Of a stretch of 64,000 bases of DNA, positions 35,500 to 47,981 are shown in pieces. Each line of letters starts with the position of its first letter. Within the stretch, counting starts at the first letter, position 1. The position numbers and the translations under genes were made by a program. Source of the DNA: Nectonema munidae (Eukaryota > Nematomorpha > Nectonematoida > Nectonematidae); assembly GCA_030549495.1 (NCBI GenBank), contig JAUIRK010000854.1:235001-299000 (forward strand), read 5' to 3'. Under the pieces are notes generated by a model. It saw only the letters and a program-made list of their open reading frames with translations, did no database searches and had not been told where the DNA came from.

Positions 35500-37110
35500 T
35501 CAAAATGTCTTCCTTTAAATCTAAAATTTGGAACTATTTCACAAAACTTAAAAAAGAGTTTGCAACATGTGACATTTGCAAGAAAACTTTAAAGTGTTAT
35601 AGAAGAATGAAAGTCGAGTATAAAATCGCGTATCCAAAAAGTTCATTTAATTGATGAAGAAATATCAGGTTCTTCTAAATAGATTCACCAAAATATTTTC
35701 TCAATTAAAAAGTCAATAGAAGAGGAAGTATTTTTTTAGCTAGTATAGATGGTTTAAGTTTCTTTTGTATTGGTAATAATAGAAAATTAGTACAAGATAA
35801 TCAACATCATAATTTAGTACGATATGAGACATCTCAAATCTCACACAATGGTTAAAAATATGGTAATTAAATTTTATGAAACAAAAAGTTTGAACTTTCT
35901 CTGTATTTCAACATCAAGTCGAAAATGATGTTCGCTATTCCTTTTCCTTGGATGAATTTACATCTTTACAAAATAAACTTTTGGTGTCTTGGTATGGTTC
36001 GAATTTTTGAACCCCTAAATTCCTTCCAGATTCAAGATATCTTTTCTAAAAAACTGCAAAAATTCAGAGGGCGCAGCAATAATGCTAAAATTTGGGAAAT
36101 AAGTGGAATGCTATCATGAAGTATGTGTTTATTATATTATTCATCTTGCAATATGCGATATTTGGTACTCCACCAAAAATATTGTTCAAGCTGAAAATTG
36201 AGAAAGGGAATCTGAAGTATCTGAACTGAAGATGAGGAAGTTTCGAATCAAGCTGGAAAAACTGTTCTATCAAGGCATCGCAGAATGGTAACAAATGTTT
36301 TCAAATATAATTAAGTTGTTATATTAATATGTAGAATTTTTCGTAAATCTCCTTTGAAAAAAGATTAGTTAAGGATTTGGTAAACTGTAGAAAATAATGG
36401 AAAAGAAATTAAATTAATTTGGGATATGTAAAAAGGATGGAACATCCTTCCCCATATGATTGAGCGTTTTATTCTATTTAAAAATTGCAGCAATAAAGCT
36501 TTACATGCTATAGCATCTTCTGAAGTTGTCAAGATGAAGAATAAGGTTTTTTAGAAAAACTTTTGAATCTTTTCAATATTTGGAAACAGTTCTGAAATTT
36601 GTGTGCTCTTGGAAAGCAAATCTACTTGAAACAGATATACTAATTAAGATTTGCTTAAAAAAGTTGAAGACAATAAAAATGAGGTTTCATCTGATTTGAG
36701 AGAAAGACTTTCTCATAGATATTTTTCTAAAAGACAAAATTAATATCAATGAAATACTTGGCCAATTTGGAGGAATACAAAAATATATCATTAAGTCTCC
36801 ACATTTTCTTATTTGTCTTGGTAAGATGTAAAAATTTTCCTATTGACTTGTATAATAAAATTTTCTCACTGTAACTACTTGTGAAATTCAGATTGAAGTA
36901 TCCAATTCTGGAGAAAGGAAAACTCGAACATCATTGAAGCGTTCTGCAGAAGAAATAATTGAAGAATTCTAGGAAGAAGTTAAAAAAATTAATTCTTTAA
37001 AGAAAGTGAATTTAAATTCGGAAAATTTAAATAAAAGTTTAAGATGTTTGAAGCAACTTTTAAAAAGTGTGAGAAACCCGATAAATTGAATACTCCTTTA
37101 TTCTCAGTCA
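35500..37110 (+). pseudogene. hAT transposase relic with BED zinc finger
   Basis: It begins MSSFKSKIWNYFTKLKKEFA (ATG 35504) with CDICKKTL following, the first half of a BED finger (W-x-F and C-x2-C). Downstream, SFSLDEFTSLQNK near 35938 sits where hAT proteins have their first catalytic block (LDEWTS). NKALHAIAS-EVVKMKNK near 36490 and LKQLLKSVRNP near 37050 are later pieces. Many stops and shifts make it a fossil. Part of it (36487-36597) is also at 33367. Confidence 0.55.
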
Positions 37111-38712
37111 AACAATTAAATTTAAATTAATTTAAAAAGATTTTTAGGTGAAAGTTAATAGCAATAAAAATAACGATTTTGCATTTGACTATTTTATACA
37201 TTTTAAAAAAAGTGCGTGTTTTAGCCTGGATGATTTAAAAAAAATTAAAAAAAAAGCTTAATTTTTGTAAACATAAGGATATGCCATCTTTCGTTGAAGT
37301 TGAAACACTTGAAAGTAAGAGAGTTGGTAAAAAAGTTTTAAATTTCTCTCTGAAACCCCCTTTTTAGAAATGAGATAACTAGTCAACTAATCAGTCCTTT
37401 GATAAAATAAGATTCATTGAATCCACGAATCCGATTTTATTGATTCATTTTAAAGCAAAAGCATTTCCGGTGTTCATTACATTTTTCCTATTTTGCCTGA
37501 TCTGAATCTAACGCCATCGCACAGTGAACAAAAGAGTGACGATCAATTCATAGCATGAAGCTGGATTTTGTATTTGAAAGCAGCACATGTATGTATCTTA
37601 TATCCAAGAAAAGAATTACGATTACAAATTGCGTATGTTTGACAAAATCACACGTCTGCCTGCCTTTACAGATTCAAAACGAGAGTGGAAGTATCACGAT
37701 GACAAAATGTTGTTTCTCCGCTTTCTGGGTCCTGCGTATGTTTTAATCGAGGGGTTCCCCTCATCCACCAATAAGTACTCGTAGTCTATGCGATGGCTGT
37801 GATTGCTTTTTTTCGACTAGTTTTGTAAGACATGGAGATATTTTGCCCACCTCGTTTTCGACTTGATTCTAAGAAAGGTAGAAACTATAGCTGGAACTTT
37901 ATCTTAGCGCTTTGGGTCAAAAGCGTTTTTGGTAAATTTTCGCGTTAAACGCTAAGAAAAGAAATGATCAGTAGCGTTTTCCAAAAGTTAAAATCCATAC
38001 AAACATATCTGCTCGTAAAAAATTTTTCAGTAAAAATAAATGTAATATTTTTGAATAAACATATTCACTCTATTATTTCTATTGAACTTAGTATGCAATA
38101 TTGTATGGGCAAAGCTCGCTCTTCATTCCATTATAAACATTTGAGCTGAAAATGTAATTTAGATATCCATTTGGAAAACAATAACAAACAAAATCAATAC
38201 TTGAAACAGTTGTAGCATAACAATTTTTATTATATCTGAACGACCAAACTTTTCCATTTTGATTTGCATAAATGTTATCAGTAAGTAATGATTACTATAA
38301 ATTTTAATTATACCGAGCGCTAAGGTTTTATTATTTTTATATAAACGGTAGTTTTTTTGACAATAAAATTTTATAAATGAAAAAGCAGTAAAATTTACAA
38401 AAAATACAGCCTCTAACACGGCGATTTTTATGAAAAAATATTCACCGTATCTTTGCTGCAGCTAAAGTGTTTATGAAAGAAAAAATTACTAGTACGCATT
38501 TTCATTATTGCTATATTTTTCTTTTTTCTACAAATGTGGCCTATTTTCAGGCTTATAGCGTTGAAGACGGACCAAACTAGGCCTGAATTAAGGGCATTTG
38601 CACCTTCAAAAACTTCTTGCCAAAATTAAATAAAAATATGATATATTTAGAATTATGAAATCGAAATTCATTCATATATTGTCACCCAAAAGAATTTAAA
38701 TGAACACCCAAA
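37111..38712. other. Intron with one coding-like scrap
   Basis: 37590-37790 has a plus-strand frame NYDYKLRMFDKITRLPAF, then SKREWKYHDDKMLFLRFLG and PAYVLIEGFPSSTNKYS. It is followed after a stop by AVIAFFRLVL and TWRYFAHLVFD. It looks like a fragment of a multicopy transposase, probably hAT, but I cannot prove it. TTAGCGCTTTGGG and AAACGCTAAG words near 37905-37955 resemble the inverted TAGCGCT words at 43676-43735. No host gene is seen. Confidence 0.35.
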
Positions 38713-40066
38713 CAGGGGCGCACATCTTCAAAATTATTGGGGGGGGGGGGGGGGGCGAAAATTTTTTGTTGCAATTTTCAAAATTAGTGGTCTGGAAATA
38801 CCACGGGAGACCAAATATTCAAGCAATCCTTTAAAATATAGTGTATTCAGCGCATACCTAAAGTCCTAAATTTATAAGACTACTTTATATTTTTTTTACA
38901 AAATTGGTGAATTTAAATACTATACTTCCAGCGAAAATATTTTAATTAAATTTGCATATCGAATATGGTGCGCAGAAAAAATTCCCCCAATTAAAAAGTA
39001 GGAAAAAACGCCCCCAGTAAAAATGCCCCAATTTAAAATTAGGTAAAACAAAAAAAATTCAAAAAATTATTAATTAAAATTAAAAAAAATTTTTTTTTAA
39101 AAAGATATGTCAAATAAAGGTTTTTTTGTAAAAAAAAAAGTTAACTTTTCATCTAAAACATTTAAAATTTAATTAAAGTAAACTAAAAAACTCAGCATAC
39201 GACAATTTTTTAAATACAAAAAAAATTTATAAAACAGCAAATATTTTTGGACTTTGTGTGTATCAGAACACTTTCTAAATATAATTTGTATTTTAACTGA
39301 TTTTAAGAACACATTCCTACAAATCTGCACCTTTGCTATTGTTTTCAAGAACTTTACAAAAAAAAACCCTATAGATTAAGAAATTTTAGAAATTTAGCCT
39401 TTCAAAAGGTACCAAATAAAAATATTTATATAAAAAAATCCTGAAATCAAAAATGAGGGGTCTTTTTTTCCTACATTTTAATTAGGGGCATTTTTTCTGG
39501 AGGCATTTTTTCCAGGGGCATTTTTACCTACAACCATCGAATATACACTAGTTTAAAAAAAATCCAAAATTTTTAGGTGGTGGAATAGGCTTTTGATTTG
39601 AAAAATCAAGTAGTCTACCAGGCACATTACAGGAATTGATGAAAGAATATTTGATTCATAGAGAAAACAAACAACTGAAGGTTAGATAGTTTTATATGAG
39701 TGAATGTAGTCTAAAGGCAAAGAGTCTACTAGACAGTAGACACCCTACAATGTTTATATGAAAAAATGTGATTGATTCAGGGGCAAGGGTATAAAATGAA
39801 GTTATAATTGTGCAAACAAAAAATTAAGATCGCATTATTTCATTTTACTCAGCATCATTCAAAAATAGTTTAAAAGCTAAATTGATACAAGCTACAAAAA
39901 GTAAAATAACTTTTAACATTTTGCAATGATTTGCCTTTTATAATAACTTTTAAGGAAAAAAAGTCTATCAGAAAAAGTTATAGAGCTTCAACAAAAACAA
40001 AAAAATTTTTAGAGCATAACTTAAATTTTTTGAAAACTAATTTGACGTATCCCCTACAGCAAATTC

Positions 40067-40136
40067 TATGGGTGGCATGGCAGGTTGTTTGAGATGATGG
40101 ACTCAGCACGGAAGCCTCTGGATTCGATTCCTCATC
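40067..40136 (+). repeat. tRNA-like unit inside the hAT-type element
   Basis: TGGCATGGCAGGTTGTTTGA and, 50 bases on, GGATTCGATTCCTC form A-box-like and B-box-like words of a tRNA-derived sequence. The B box is close to consensus. No good acceptor stem is seen. It is probably a SINE head or tRNA pseudogene carried in the element. Confidence 0.4.
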
Positions 40137-40356
40137 GATAAGAATTTGTTCAGTTTGACATAAGCGGTACATCAGTGCCTTGTCAATGAAAATAAACCCG
40201 CTGCACCTTACATTTTACTCAAAATTGAAAATTTTGTTACATAATTAACATAAGAGAGAAAGGAAACAAAATAAACTAATAAAGCAATTTTCACTATTTT
40301 AAAATAGAACAGTCTTTTCTCAGAATAATTTAAAAATAATAGGAGGCATAAAGAAA

Positions 40357-40687
40357 GGTCGACAGACATTTCGCACCATAAACAATTTGCCCCCTGGACA
40401 AATTGTCTCATAGGCTATTTGTTTCATCCATCTTTGCTTATTATATGTGTAAAATTATTAAAAAAATTTTTATTCTTGTTTATTTTATCTCTATTAAATT
40501 ATTTCAAATTAATCATTTTATCTCTTAATTTTTTAGAATTGTCCATGAGACAAAATGTCTTATGAAAAAAACGGGGCGAATTGTTCATGAAACAAAATGT
40601 CTTATGAAAATAATGAGGCGAACTGTCTTATGAAAATAATGGGGCGAACTGTCTTATGAAAATAATGGGGCGAAATGTCCGAGGACC
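40357..40687. mobile_element. Nested small element with inverted ends and tandem array
   Basis: The left end GGTCGACAGACATTTCGCACC mirrors the right end, which read inverted is GGTCCTCGGACATTTCGCCCC. The flanks share AAA. Inside, at 40540-40680, a 26-base unit (GTCTTATGAAAATAATGGGG plus CGAACT) is repeated about three to four times with variants. The terminal word GGGGCGAAATGTCC is itself the end of the last unit, so the array seems to have grown from the terminus. Confidence 0.6.
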
Positions 40688-41195
40688 AAACTAACATAAA
40701 TCAAAGTATACGAGAAAAGAAAATCATTACGTTTTTTTGAATATTTGTCTACAAATAAAATTCTGAAAGCGTCATAAATAGATCAAGTACATTTTTAACA
40801 ACTGAAACATTTTGTTTCGATATTATATTTTTATTATTATAATCAACAAATTTTCTTTAAAAAAATGTTTTAATTAATTATGTACAATGTTATTTATAAA
40901 ATTTAACAATCGAACATTATAAAAAATATCTCTGCCCAAATATTAAGCAAATAGAGTATTCTTGTTTTTAAAAGGAATAGATAGTCAGAATATTCATTCC
41001 CAAATAACTATTGAAAAAAATTTCTTGACTTGAAAAAATTAAAGTTTTCAAATGTTACAAGATGTAACAAAATAAAGATTAAGTGACTTTTGTTGAAAAA
41101 AAATTCTTAGCGCGAGTCTAACAATATTCATTGATATAAAATTGTAACGATTGAAAACTATTTTATTTTAACTCTAAATGCACATTAGACAGAAG

Positions 41196-41415
41196 CAGTG
41201 GTGTGGCCAAAAAAAAGTTGATAGAAGGAGCACAATTTAAAAATAAAAAACTTGCACATTATTTACTTTCTTTTTATACTTTCTTTTTATACTTTCTTGA
41301 TCCTTTCATTGGAGAAATTTTCAAAAACTGATATGGCATAAGATGCATGGGGGCACCATGCAGTACATAGGAGTGTGGGCACGGCCCCTCATGCCCCAGC
41401 CTAGCTACGTCACTG
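41196..41415. mobile_element. Nested 220-base hAT-type MITE
   Basis: The left end is CAGTGGTGTGGCCA; the right end read inverted is CAGTGACGTAGCTA. The flanking octamers GACAGAAG (41188-41195) and GAGAGAAG (41416-41423) match at 7 of 8. It is inserted in the 38713-41878 element, so it is younger than that element. No coding capacity. Confidence 0.8.
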
Positions 41416-41880
41416 GAGAGAAGAGAGCTTGAGTGAATGATTGAGTTTTAGCAGAGAAAGCGGAAGAGAAAAACAAAGGAGACAGAAAGAGAAATAGAAT
41501 CACTGTGACAGAAGATGAGAAAATCTAGTGGATCATCAACACGTGTTTGCCCAAAAATACTATAAAGAGGAGACACTGTGATAAACATTGCTGACTTATT
41601 GTGTGCATATTGAAGCAATGGATTATTATTATTATATAGATCTCACCCATCGTCTGTAAAATATGTTCGATAGGAATTTTAGAGCAGCTTGGCATGTGAT
41701 GTTTGATTGATTCGAAAGTCTCCATTCTTTTATCTTTTCGAATGATCATGATCAACTCTTACTTATAGAAAATTATTGGAGGGGGGGGGGGGGGGGGCGA
41801 AGGTCATTTTGGCCCCCCCCCCCTGAAAACACATTGGGGGCGGTCGCCCCACCCTCGCCCCCCGGATGTGCGCCCCTGCA

Positions 41881-43491
41881 CCCAAAATAGTGACAGTGTT
41901 TTTTGATTGTCCCTCAGATGACTATGAAGGAAGATTGTCGGTTTTGGAAGATACAATACACAACAACAATGATGATGAAGAAGTTGTTGACGTTGACGAA
42001 GAGAAAGAACCCAAAGGAGAAACTTCTAAAAAGCTTGGAGCTAATTCCTCAGTCCAGTTAAAGTGGAAGGATGATCTGCTTTACCCTCCAGTAGTCAAAC
42101 GCAAGAGTTTCACCCCAAGTAAAGTATGGAGATTTGCTGGACAAAGAAGGGTTGATGGAAAACTTGTAGCTAACGAAGTTGTTTGCGCCCTTTGTGGAAA
42201 GCGATTCAAGTACAATGGTAGTCCAGGTAGATTCTAAATCCTTTGAGTCAAAGAAGAAGATTCTAGATGTTGTCAAATCCGACTCAAAGACAGCTCCAGT
42301 ATACAGAAATGTACTTAAAAATAGTTTGGATGATCATGGAATTGATGAGAAGGTGGTCTCGACCACCACAAACAATGAGTCGAACATGAAAGCAACATTT
42401 GATAATAGAAATGATTGTTTGCCCCATATCGAAAGTAAATCCAGTCAGAAGGCTCTTGAAAGTTCAAAGAAGTTGACTGATCTTCGCGAAAAATTGAGCA
42501 AGATCACGACAAAAGCAAACATGTCGCCAAAATTAAAAGGTAACGTTCAGAAGGAGCTGTTAAAGAGAAACATCAAGCCAATCAGTTTAAAGGGTGAAGT
42601 AAAACAAGATTCACGTCAACTACAATCATGTTCCGAAGTTTTCTCGATGAACTTGCTGGAGAGATTGATGAAAATAGAGCCATGATAAACAAAGAAGCTA
42701 TTAATGCTGCATTGAAACTGTTCTACAAAGGTGATGATGTAAATATGAAAGTTTGGCGCTAACTGATGACGATTACTAAGTTATGCTAAACATCACTCCT
42801 TTGTTAGATATCCTTGAGGAGTGCATCACCCAGTTAGGAGCTGAAAAATACAGCACAGGGGCCTGTGTTCTTCGATGTGTAACAAAATTCCTCAATGTTT
42901 TGGAAAACTCTGATGATGTTCAAACATATGTTCATGTTTTTAAGAAAACTCTGTGAGTTAATTGAGAGGTGTCACGAAAATTTGAACTTTACCCTTCTTG
43001 CCAAAGCCTCTTTCCTTGACAAGAGGTTCAGTAAACACTTGTTCCTCAATGAGCTTGATCTTGGACACTTCACTAGAGAACAAATTGTTGCTGAAATAAG
43101 AGAAGAAGCAATGGAAATAACTGACTCTATGCCGGTTTCTGGTGAAGATCACGCCAAGGAAAACATTGAAGAGCCAGTTAAAAAGAAAACAAAGTTCCTT
43201 TCAACAATTTGTGATGAGGAAAATGACGACTCCGCTGGTGTTAAGAAGTGCAATGTTAATGATGAAATTGAGAGATTTGAAAAAGAAAAGGCATTGTCAA
43301 TTGACGATCAGCCTTCAGAGTTTTGGAGAAAGAACCGAAATCTTTATCCAGTGTTGTCAAAGCTGTTTTTGAAGTACGGCAGCGTCCAGGTATCAAGTAC
43401 ATCCGCCCAAAGAGTCATGTCAATGCATGGGCACCTTTTGAGCTTCCAGATTGTATTTAGTTTTTTATGTTATTCAAATAAAGCTCTTTAA
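41881..43491 (+). pseudogene. ZBED-like hAT transposase relic
   Basis: An acidic start (DDEEVVDVDEEKE, near 41975) leads to the first half of a BED finger at 42119-42240 (SKVWRFAGQRRVDGKLVANE, then CALCGKRFKYNGSPGRF; C-x2-C present). The His pair is lost to a frame change. A Lys/Ser-rich linker runs to 42685. KASFLDKRFSKHLFL near 43000 is the LDxRFK motif ahead of the dimerisation domain. The end has SEFWRKNRNLYPVLSKLFLK and VSSTSAQRVMS (hAT C-terminal domain, usually TSxxSERxFS). The catalytic middle is mostly deleted. Remaining frames are long, so decay is recent. It could have been a domesticated ZBED gene, but breaks argue against it. Confidence 0.72.
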
Positions 43492-43709
43492 ATTTTGGTT
43501 AAAAGAATGTTTGATTTAATTTTTTATTTGTCAATTAGAATCATTCTGCTCTGTGTGTTGTCTTCAGTGTACTGTGTTATGCGGTGAGAGACTGGTTATT
43601 GAGCTGTTTAGGTGGTGGCGTGGTTGGTATTGTGATCAGGCCTGGAGCCCGGGTGGACAGAGCGGTGCTACGATAGCGCTTATCGCTAACGAAAAACAAG
43701 CGTTTAGCG

Positions 43710-44200
43710 CTAAGAAATTCTTAGCGTTATTTCACCGCTAGTAGTGTTTAAACTTCTTTTGCGCACCTTCATCATCGCACTGCAAATAGATGAGTTCTTC
43801 TTGTTCACCAGTTCCCACTGGGAGATCTCATGAATGTGGTTCAAGCTTGTCTTCATATCGGGAGGCGGAACTTTAGCAGCGATACAGAATGGGTGTATGA
43901 AATAGTGAACAGAAGTTACAAATGGAGACACTGCTTTCACGAGAGCTTGGAACCCAGATTTTCTCCCAAGCAGAGCAGGAGCGCCGTCAGTTGTGAAACT
44001 ACTAGCTTGGAACATTTTCTTTAAAAAGTAATCAATAAGCTAGAACACGTCTTCTCCTTTTGTTGTAGTTGTCATTTCATTGTTCAATAGTAATTCACTT
44101 ATAAAAGAATTGGGATTGCGGTCTTTCTTGTCTGGATGATTAGTTTGGAGATGGCGTTGTTGATGACTTGGCTTCATTGATGCATTTGATAATGTCTTCT
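43710..44200 (-). pseudogene. ZBED5-like hAT transposase relic
   Basis: The minus-strand frame reads SFTTDGAPALLGRKSGFQAL, then VKAVSPFVTSVHYFIHPF and KVPPPDMKTSLNHIHEI. TDGAPAMLGxxSGFQALVK with VxxxHCxIHR is the second catalytic block of ZBED5/hAT transposases. The C of HCxIHR is replaced and the frame ends at 43710. A weaker continuation upstream to about 44200 (KPSHQQRHLQTN-type) is out of frame. Confidence 0.8.
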
Positions 44201-45800
44201 TACACACAGATTCTCCCTAATCTTCAATTTAATAAAACCAAAAGTAATATATCGATCGCTATATTGTGGTTTGGGCATCTGCATTTGACACTATAATAAT
44301 CTGAAATAAAGCACTCAGTCAACAGAATGTGTGTGATACACAGTGCATATTTACATCTATTGCAGTTGAGAAGCACCCATGGTTAAAAATGGTGGCATAA
44401 CTAGAAAGATGTCACAATGGGAAACCGAATCCGGTAGGACGGGATCAAGACACTGCGCTTCGTCTACTCTGACGACAATCATCTCAAAGATCATTATTTA
44501 TAACTGCCACCGAAGCATTGAAAATTTACTGATTTAGTCTTTTTAGCAAATAATAAAACAATTTATTCTTCTTCATCAAAATCTTAATTTTGAAGTAAAT
44601 TTATTTAAACATCCTATAAGAAAATGTAATCATAAAAATATTCGTTGTGATATTTTAATTAAACTTATGATTATGGACTAAATGTAGGGATTCAATTTAA
44701 TAAATGTTATTACATTATTATTCATCGTATCATGTATGTGCACTGAAAATTTGAAACTCTTTTAGGACCAGTTCAACAATGACAATGTTCTCTAATGTTT
44801 TGTTGCCACATATTCATCTTCTTTTTTTGGTATATATGTATTTGTTTATGTTACTTTTTGTAAAATATCTTGTTTTTTCCCCATCAAACTTCTTCAAGAT
44901 TATTTACCTCGATGGAACTTCATTTCCCCTTATCTTCTAGCAGCATTTACTCCTCAAACCTTTTTTACGATGATCTCAGGGTTTCCAAACGTTGGGCGAA
45001 ACATTTACTTTTCGAGGAAAATGGAATTCAGGTGGGCATATTTTTAGAAAATATATAGGCATTGTATATAAATAAACAGATATACTAATATTTTTCAAAA
45101 ACTTCCTTTTTACGTGAGAATTTAATAGTCATAATTCCACACAAAGTATAACTTTTAGAATCATAAACCCCCAACTGAAAGAACAGTTATTGTTCAAAAT
45201 TGAGGATTTGTTTGAACCCTATGGGTGATCAATCCCTTTTCTCGTAATATGGGATGTGTAAAGAAAATTCGGTACTAATGGGTTATCTCTCCCCCCCCCC
45301 CCCCCCACTCTAAAAAAATTTATATTTTATATATTGAATATATAGAATATATATATAATATACAACATACAATGTTTTTATACATACAATATATATTTAA
45401 AATTATTAATTAATCAGTATTTTAAAATTATCAAGTAATTTAAAAGATAACCCATAAGCACCGAAAATTTCTAAGAAAAATTAATTTAAATATAAATGCA
45501 ATGAAAAATTAAAATTAGTTTGTAAAAAAGTGAAAAATACGGGCCATTTTACTTCATAATGAAAGATTTTTGACTCAATCGCTGATTTAGACAGAAGGGT
45601 TGAGAAACTCTGCCTTATGTTATATTTTTAGTTCACTATGCAATCTAATTTTTAAAATAAATCTTAATCTAATCTTAACCAGTATTGGAAGAAATGAAAA
45701 GCGTCTGCTTTGAGTATTTAAAATTGCATTGTAAAAAAGAAAACAGAAGCAGTCGCGAAAAATAGGCACATCTGGCAAAGTAAAAAGTTATTAAATTTAC
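43741..45800. other. Intron next to the first receptor exon
   Basis: Apart from the ZBED5-like relic no gene is supported. At 44898-45030 an acceptor-like TTCTTCAAG, a 130-base GC-richer block and a donor-like CAGGTGGGC resemble a plus-strand exon, but no family is recognised. A C run lies at 45291-45307. Confidence 0.3.
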
Positions 45801-46053
45801 CGGAGAATTCAGGTCTAAGTCGAATGTCATATTTCTCCAAGAGCGAATTAATGATGTTGGTGGCGTTATCAAAATTGCTATTCTTCGTTTTGTAGTGCGT
45901 GGAGATGGAAGAAGAGCGAACGAGTGGTATCGTCATTAGGGCGAAAAGTGAAAGGCAAAGGAAGCAATACAATCTACTCGTAGAAACGATGACAAAACGA
46001 GAAGGAAGAAAAGTGATTGACAGGAAGAAAGGAGGTGCTTCTCGAAAAAGCAT
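45801..46053 (-). CDS. Lcch3: GABA-A receptor beta-type subunit, first coding exon
   Basis: This exon holds the start codon and signal peptide. The minus-strand ATG at 46051-46053 opens a frame with a hydrophobic stretch (RLYCFLCLSLFALMTIPLV, about residues 33-51). A mature N-terminus with DNATNIINSLLEKYDIRLRP follows, which is the first conserved helix and the YDxRLRP motif of GABA-A subunits. NAT is a potential N-glycosylation site. The donor is CCGGTAAAT at 45795-45803. The exon ends one base into a Gly codon. A second in-frame Met lies just before the hydrophobic run and could be the true start, because the signal peptide is long if 46053 is used. The next exon should be about 68 bases and encode the VGMxxxxASxDxVSEVNM region. 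I could not find it. Confidence 0.85.
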
Positions 46054-46514
46054 CACTCAATGTTTGATCGCTGGCTGCCCCCGGTGCACTGTTGATTTAG
46101 AGTAGGACCTGGAGATTTTGGGCAAAGAGCACGTTGATCTTGGCAATTCCAAATTGCGTGGAGAGTAAGAGGGAGATCATTTGTATACTTAAATGGTAGA
46201 GCCTGTCTGTTGCTTTGGCAAAAGCCAAATGTGAGGAAGACAAAGTACAACCGTATATAATGAAGAATAACAGAAAGATCGGAGGAGATACAGAGGTAGG
46301 CTTTTAGAGAGTTGATTTGGTTATGATTATGTAAGGACAAAAAATTGGAGTGGTTGTGAGGAACAAAATAAATGAAAAAGGCTTAGATTCAACGTAGAGC
46401 AGGCGAATGGGAGGGAAGTGTGAGGAAAGATAGAAATGATAATCAAGAATAATAATAACACAGAACTAACAATAACAATAATCTTGCAGAGGAGGGGAGA
46501 GAAATCAGAGCAGC

Positions 46515-46531
46515 GAGAGAGAGAGAGAGAG
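46515..46531. repeat. (GA)n run in the presumed receptor 5' leader
   Basis: About eight GA dinucleotides, which read CT on the receptor coding strand. Such runs are frequent in arthropod promoters and leaders and can bind GAGA-type factors. No function is shown here. Confidence 0.6.
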
Positions 46532-46599
46532 TGTAGTAGATTATGAAGGAGGAAAGGCGAACCAACCGTCTGTATAAGCAAGGAATGCGTAAATGTGCG

Positions 46600-46609
46600 T
46601 TTATATATA
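46600..46609 (-). promoter_or_regulatory. TATA-like box upstream of the GABA receptor gene
   Basis: TATATATAAA on the minus strand lies about 550 bases before the receptor start codon. It is followed downstream, at 46515-46531, by a CT-rich run on the coding strand. Position and orientation fit a core promoter with a 5' leader of about 0.5 kb. In an AT-rich genome such a motif also occurs by chance. Confidence 0.3.
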
Positions 46610-46784
46610 CCGTGATATTTGTACGAAATGAGATGTATACTTGGTATGAAAAAGTGTGCCTTGTGATGAATGAATGAATGAATGTATACGAAGATGTAGA
46701 ATGATTGAAATGGATTGAATGATGAATGAATTTTACGCTTAAAGGAATGATGATCTCATTTTAGTTAGAAAGCAGTGGTTCAAT

Positions 46785-47981
<1,197 letters not shown>

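Larger units (their letters stand above)
38713..41878. mobile_element. 3.2 kb hAT-type element with perfect duplication
   Basis: The ends are CAGGGGCGCACATC at 38713 and its exact inverse GATGTGCGCCCCTG ending at 41878. The flanking octamers CACCCAAA at 38705-38712 and 41879-41886 are identical. The left 500 bases (38725-39208) are the inverted counterpart of copy A at 720-1205, so the two share an origin. The interior holds a tRNA-like unit (40067-40136), a nested element with a tandem array (40357-40687) and a nested MITE (41196-41415). A G/C-rich right arm follows after 41778. I see no transposase inside, so it is non-autonomous. Confidence 0.88.
46054..46784. other. Presumed 5' leader and promoter of the GABA receptor gene
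   Basis: There is no convincing coding sequence here. Minus-strand open frames at 46053-46340 and 46327-46581 have low-complexity composition and no recognised motif. If transcribed they would be upstream frames in the leader. The stretch contains the (GA)n run, a TATA-like box and several GAATGAAT repeats near 46660-46730. Confidence 0.4.

Noticed and set aside
46053-46581. Two minus-strand frames upstream of the receptor start codon
   Set aside because: They lie in the presumed leader, with low-complexity composition and no domain. They are not supported as genes.
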